A DNA stretch of 55,726 bases from Parvimonas sp. (lineage in GTDB: Bacteria; Bacillota; Clostridia; Tissierellales; Peptoniphilaceae): contig JALEHY010000052.1 in the NCBI GenBank assembly GCA_022770425.1, forward strand, positions 1 through 55,726. The letters are read 5' to 3'. Made by a program: the position numbers and the translations under genes. Below the pieces are notes generated by a model. That model did no database searches, had not been told where the DNA came from, and saw only the letters and a list, made by a program, of their open reading frames with translations. Positions 52,061 to 55,726 of the stretch are shown in pieces; position 1 is the stretch's first letter, and each line of letters starts with the position of its first letter.

Positions 52061-53326
52061 ATGGAAAAGAAAAAAATCATCGGAGTAAGGGATAAAGTTC
52101 CCACAGCATTACTGTTACCGCTTAGTTTGCAACATACTTTTGCAATGTTCGGGGCATCGGTCTTAGTACCGATATTGTTTAATGTTAATCCGGGTATTGT
52201 TCTTTTGATGAACGGTATAGGAACGCTATTATTTATTTTTATAACAAACGGAAAAGCTCCGGCATATTTAGGTTCAAGTTTTGCGTTTTTGGGAATAGGA
52301 CAGATAATAATAAACACTATGGGTTACAGATATGCGCTTGGAGCATTTGTGACCACGGGATTTTTGGGTTGTGTTTTAGCTTATATAATCTACAAATTTA
52401 AAACTGACTGGATAAATATTGTTCTTCCGCCTGCTGCAATGGGAGCGGTTGTTTCTTTGATAGGTTTGGAACTTGCGGGAGTTACTGTTACTGGAGGGCG
52501 AATAGGTGCCAACATATTGACAGAAACTTCTACAAGTGCTGATGTTTGTGTGTTTTTAGTTACTATTATAACTGCGATAATAGGTTCGGTTGTGTTTAGA
52601 AAATTTTTAGCAACTATACCGATACTTATTGCGATAGCAGTCGGATACATAACGGCACTTTGCTTTGGAATGGTTGACTTTACTCCTGTTGTACAAAGTA
52701 CGGTTTTTACACTTCCTAAGTTTCAATTACCGATATTTGATTTTAAAGCATCTTTGATAATGCTTCCTGCATTATTGGTTATAACTTCAGAACATATAAG
52801 TCATCAGGTTGTTACAAGCAATATAATAGGACAAAATTTACTACAAGATCCGGGTCTTCACAGAAGTATATTTGCAGATAATTTCTCAACAATGCTTTCA
52901 GGACTTGTCGGAGGAGTTCCGACTACGACTTATGGCGAAAATATCGGCGTTATGGCGGTTACAAAAGTTTATTCTGTTTATGTAATAGCAGGAGCTGCGA
53001 TAATTTCAATCTGTATGGCTTTTATCGGACCGTTAAATATGTTGATACAAAGTATTCCCGGAAATGTGATAGGAGGGGTTACATTTTTACTTTACGGAAT
53101 GATAGGAACTTCAGGAATAAGGTTACTTGTGGATGAAAAAGTAGACTATTCGAACAGCCAAAATTTAATTTTAACTTCGGCAGTGTTTGTAACGGGTCTT
53201 AGCGGAATAGGAATAAATTTCTTTGGAATACAATTAAAAGGAATGGTTCTTGCGAGTATGGTTGCTGTTGTATTAAGTTTAACTTTTTATATACTTAATA
53301 AGTATAATCTTACAAATAACAACTAA
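52061..53326 (+). CDS. uraA: Uracil permease (NCS2 family, UraA/PyrP-like)
   Basis: Imports uracil with protons across the membrane. 421 residues, with about 14 membrane segments. The N-terminal LLLPLSLQHTFAMFGASVLVP and the substrate-site region VITSEHISHQ and GVPTTTYGENIGVMAVTKVYS match uracil rather than xanthine permeases. The ATG at 52061 follows AGGAGGA (52051-52057), after the attenuator. The gene could also be called pyrP. Confidence 0.9.
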   Translation: MEKKKIIGVRDKVPTALLLPLSLQHTFAMFGASVLVPILFNVNPGIVLLMNGIGTLLFIFITNGKAPAYLGSSFAFLGIGQIIINTMGYRYALGAFVTTGFLGCVLAYIIYKFKTDWINIVLPPAAMGAVVSLIGLELAGVTVTGGRIGANILTETSTSADVCVFLVTIITAIIGSVVFRKFLATIPILIAIAVGYITALCFGMVDFTPVVQSTVFTLPKFQLPIFDFKASLIMLPALLVITSEHISHQVVTSNIIGQNLLQDPGLHRSIFADNFSTMLSGLVGGVPTTTYGENIGVMAVTKVYSVYVIAGAAIISICMAFIGPLNMLIQSIPGNVIGGVTFLLYGMIGTSGIRLLVDEKVDYSNSQNLILTSAVFVTGLSGIGINFFGIQLKGMVLASMVAVVLSLTFYILNKYNLTNNN

Positions 53327-53336
53327 ATAAATACAA

Positions 53337-53368
53337 AAAACGGAGCATAAATAAATGCTCCGTTTTAA
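53337..53368 (+). terminator. Uracil permease terminator
   Basis: AAAACGGAGCAT (53337-53348) pairs exactly with ATGCTCCGTTTT (53355-53366). Confidence 0.93.
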
Positions 53369-53373
53369 ATATC

Positions 53374-53397
53374 AAAAAAGGAGATAAAATCTCCTTT
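53374..53397 (-). terminator. sodA terminator
   Basis: AAAGGAGAT (53377-53385) pairs exactly with ATCTCCTTT (53389-53397). On the - strand the stem is followed by TTTTTT (53379-53374). Confidence 0.88.
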
Positions 53398-53405
53398 AGT
53401 TTGTA

Positions 53406-54059
53406 TTAACAACCACAACCGCAACCGCAAGTACATGAGTGTTCGGATTTATAATCTCTGTATTGATATCTTGCTTCTACTATATTCCAGTTTACAACTT
53501 CCCACCAGTCTTTTAAGTAATCGGCTCTTTTGTTTTGATATTTTAGATAATAAGCATGTTCCCAAACATCATTACCTAAAAGGGCAATCTTTCCGAAAGA
53601 AACAGGGCTGTCTTGATTTGGAGTTGAAATTATTTCAATATTTCCTTCAAGATCGCAAACAAGCCATACCCAACCTGAACCGAATTGACCTGCGCCTTTT
53701 TTATTAAATTCTTCTTTGAATTTTTCAAAACTCTCATATTTTTCTTCTATTTTTTTGGCAATTTCTCCAACAGGAACTTTTGAACCTCCCGGAATCATAC
53801 TTTCCCAAAATAAGTTATGATTATAAACACCACCAACATTATTTCTTATTCCGTTTTTCTTTTCTTCGGGTGCTCTATCTAAATGAGTTAAAATTTCTTC
53901 TAAAGTAGCTTCTTCAAAAATAGTGTCTTTGACTAAATTGTTTAAGTTATTTACATAAGTTTGATGATGTTTGCTATGATGAATTTCCATAGTTTCCTTG
54001 TCAATTGTAGGTTCCAATGCGTCATAAGCATAATTTAATTTTACTAATTCAAATGCCAT
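53406..54059 (-). CDS. sodA: Superoxide dismutase (Mn-type) with C-terminal cysteine tail
   Basis: Converts superoxide to oxygen and hydrogen peroxide. The metal ligands are H27, H81, D164 and H168 (NDVWEHAYYLKY). G77 (NNVGGVYNH) and Q149 (TPNQDSP) are the residues typical of the manganese branch. The 217 residues exceed the usual about 200 by a tail ending SCTCGCGCGC, with cysteines at 209, 211, 213, 215 and 217. Such a CxCxCxCxC tail is not part of the SOD fold and could bind a metal or zinc. CGGAGGAA precedes the ATG on the - strand. Single gene, convergent with the permease. Confidence 0.95.
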   Translation of the reverse strand: MAFELVKLNYAYDALEPTIDKETMEIHHSKHHQTYVNNLNNLVKDTIFEEATLEEILTHLDRAPEEKKNGIRNNVGGVYNHNLFWESMIPGGSKVPVGEIAKKIEEKYESFEKFKEEFNKKGAGQFGSGWVWLVCDLEGNIEIISTPNQDSPVSFGKIALLGNDVWEHAYYLKYQNKRADYLKDWWEVVNWNIVEARYQYRDYKSEHSCTCGCGCGC

Positions 54060-54591
54060 TTTTTATTCCTCCGTTTAATTATTTTAATTTGTATTGCTAC
54101 ATTAAAAATTTACCCGTAAAAATTGTTTTAAAACTAAAAAAGGTCATTTATAAATTGACAGATAGAATTATAAATAAATGAGTGAAGAATGTATTTTAAT
54201 AAACAAAAAATTAACAATATGCACTGTCTAACAACTTCGCTTATGATATTTGACACAAACTTTTAAATAATTATATTTATGCAAAAATGTCCTTAAAAAA
54301 TGCTTTTAGACGAATGAATATTTCACATTAAATAGTTGTAATAAACGTAAAAATAATAAAAATGTATTTTTTCGGTAAAGTGCAAAAAAATATAATAAAA
54401 ATTACTTTTTTTTGATTTTTTTTCAAAAAAGTATTGCAAAAAATAAATTCTTATAGTATAATATACAAAACTTGACGATAATTGAATAAAAAAACTTAAT
54501 ATAATAGTGAATGTATTCAGAAATTCGTTAATTAGTTTGGGCAAAACATTAAAGGCGTAATTTTTGTACTTTTTGAATTGGAGGGGAAGAT
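54060..54591. other. Non-coding gap with promoters for the peptide-binding lipoprotein
   Basis: No supported gene. The best + strand promoter is TTGCAA (54434-54439), a 17-bp spacer and TATAAT (54457-54462). A second candidate is TTGACA (54250-54255), a 16-bp spacer and TATATT (54272-54277). The sodA promoter must lie in the first 100 bases on the - strand but I cannot assign its boxes. Confidence 0.55.
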
Positions 54592-55726
54592 ATGAAAAAA
54601 TTAAAATTTTCGGCTCTTGCATTAGCAAGTCTTGTGGCACTTTCTGCTTGTGCAAAACCGACAGACAAAAAATCTTCAGAAAAAACTGAAGAAAAAAAGG
54701 TAGGAGTTCAAGATAATTTAGTAGTTGAAAACGAGGGTACAGCAGTTGAAAATGCAACACTTAAAGTTGCGTATATTTCAGATTCGCCGTTTACGGGAAT
54801 TTTCCATCAAGCATTTGTAAACGGAACTCCTGATTCTGAAATATTGGCTCATTCAACAAACGGTACTTTTTTAGTTGATGCAGATTACAAACTGAAAAAC
54901 GGAGGGGGAGCCGACGTAGAGTTTAAGCCTGAAGAAAAGAAAGCAATTATAACAATTAATGATAAATACACTTGGAACGACGGAGTTCCTGTAACTGCAA
55001 AAGACTTTTTGCAATACTATAAGACAATTGCCGATAAAGATTATGAAGGTGTTAGATTCGATGACGATATGAGAAATGTAGTAGGCATTGAAGAATATCA
55101 AAAGGGAGAAGCAAAAGAAATTTCAGGTGTTAAGATATTAGCGGATAAAAAGCTGGAAATTAACTTTAAAAAGTTTACTCCAAGTATCCTTTGGGGAGGC
55201 GGAATTCCGTTTGAACCGGTTCCTGCTCACATTTACGAAAACATTCCTGTAAAAGAACAAGAAGCACATGATGCTACAAGAAAGACTCCTTTGTCACCGG
55301 GACCTTACTACATAAAGGAAATAGTACCCGGTCAACAAGTTATTTTTGAAGCAAATCCTCATTACTATAAGGGAGCTCCAAAAGTTAAAACTGTTGTATG
55401 GAAAATTGTACCGTCAGCACAAATTGTTGCCGCTTTACAATCCGGCGAATATGACTTGACTGTTGGATTAAATTCAGACCTTTACGAAAAAGTAAAAGCG
55501 TTGAACAATTTAAAAATTGCGGTTAAAGACGACTTATCCTACAGTTATATCGGATTTAAACTTGGTAAATGGGATAAAGAAAAAGAAGAAGTTGTAATGG
55601 ACCCTAATGCAAAAATGGCGGATGTAAGATTGCGTCAAGCTATGGGTTATGCGATAGACAATGACCAAGTAGGAGAAAAATTCTACAAAGGATTAAGAAG
55701 AAATGCAACACAACTTATGATTCCTG
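54592..55726 (+). CDS. Oligopeptide ABC transporter substrate-binding lipoprotein (OppA-like), truncated by the window end
   Basis: The first 378 codons of an extracellular solute-binding protein, family 5. The signal peptide ends in the lipobox LSA-C20. A Lys/Glu-rich linker follows, then a typical start, ATLKVAYISDSPFTGIFHQ. Family segments include YTWNDGVPVTAKDFLQYY, SPGPYYIKEIVPGQQVIFEANPHYYKGAP and the motif ADVRLRQAMGYAID. The gene runs off the right edge. GGAGGGGA precedes the ATG at 54592. Presumably it delivers peptides to an Opp permease encoded further right, feeding the two PepF peptidases. Confidence 0.93.
   Translation, partial: MKKLKFSALALASLVALSACAKPTDKKSSEKTEEKKVGVQDNLVVENEGTAVENATLKVAYISDSPFTGIFHQAFVNGTPDSEILAHSTNGTFLVDADYKLKNGGGADVEFKPEEKKAIITINDKYTWNDGVPVTAKDFLQYYKTIADKDYEGVRFDDDMRNVVGIEEYQKGEAKEISGVKILADKKLEINFKKFTPSILWGGGIPFEPVPAHIYENIPVKEQEAHDATRKTPLSPGPYYIKEIVPGQQVIFEANPHYYKGAPKVKTVVWKIVPSAQIVAALQSGEYDLTVGLNSDLYEKVKALNNLKIAVKDDLSYSYIGFKLGKWDKEKEEVVMDPNAKMADVRLRQAMGYAIDNDQVGEKFYKGLRRNATQLMIP

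Noticed and set aside
51889..52317. 142-codon - strand frame over the uracil permease start
   Set aside because: No ribosome site, and it overlaps the strongly supported permease and its leader.
1..55726. CRISPR arrays, insertion sequences, prophage, tRNA or rRNA genes
   Set aside because: I looked for spaced direct repeats, transposase or integrase motifs and conserved RNA cores and found none that I could support.

Overview
The window is a very AT-rich (roughly 30% G+C by eye) chromosomal segment of a Gram-positive bacterium. Supporting signs are strong AGGAGG-type ribosome binding sites, sigma-A promoters with 16-17 bp spacers, a T-box leader before proS, rho-independent terminators after most units, lipoprotein signals, and surface proteins with sortase-like tails. 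The protein sequences and the rpsL-rpsG-fusA-tuf block look like an anaerobic Gram-positive coccus of the Peptoniphilaceae type; Parvimonas is my best guess, inferred from memory of the families rather than from a search. Nearly all genes lie on the + strand. Only trmB, sodA and one broken small gene are on the - strand. I see no mobile element, tRNA, rRNA or CRISPR array.

Layout. 0-10.3 kb: a DUF1542-type wall protein, T-box-controlled proS, and a 2046-residue surface subtilisin. 10.3-12.8 kb: trmB (-) facing away from an unusual fusion of a winged helix, a LicC-like nucleotidyltransferase and a LicA-like choline kinase. 12.9-16.9 kb: a tight operon of prfB (programmed +1 frameshift), a 31-residue membrane peptide, recX, a GIY-YIG protein, an unknown coiled-coil protein, a YdbC/PC4 protein and a membrane J-domain protein. 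17-20.8 kb: oligoendopeptidase F and a TcaA-like membrane protein. 20.9-21.3 kb: a small - strand membrane gene broken by an in-frame stop. 21.6-25.9 kb: exodeoxyribonuclease III, a beta-CASP nuclease and a phosphohexomutase. 26.2-30.7 kb: rpsL-rpsG-fusA-tuf. 30.8-34.3 kb: a second oligoendopeptidase F, a double-rhodanese lipoprotein and a DUF1801 protein.

34.3-36.1 kb: a PadR regulator plus a HAAS/DUF4097 membrane protein. 36.2-39.5 kb: cysteine desulfurase, thiI and an EamA exporter. 39.5-43.7 kb: a MacB/FtsX-type ABC transporter with an elaborate upstream region. 44-45.6 kb: a third wall-anchored protein. 45.7-49.5 kb: gltX, a DUF2207 protein and lemA. 49.5-49.8 kb: a non-coding stretch with three perfect, helically phased DnaA boxes. 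49.9-51.8 kb: a second PadR module in which HAAS and DUF4097 are separate genes. 51.8-53.4 kb: a uracil permease behind a leader peptide and attenuator. 53.4-54.1 kb: sodA with a Cys-rich tail. 54.6 kb to the end: a truncated peptide-binding lipoprotein.

The observations I rate highest are the DnaA-box cluster away from any dnaA gene, the pyrBI-like leader of the uracil permease, the duplicated PadR-HAAS-DUF4097 modules with palindromic promoters, the three-domain choline enzyme, and the cysteine tail on SodA.
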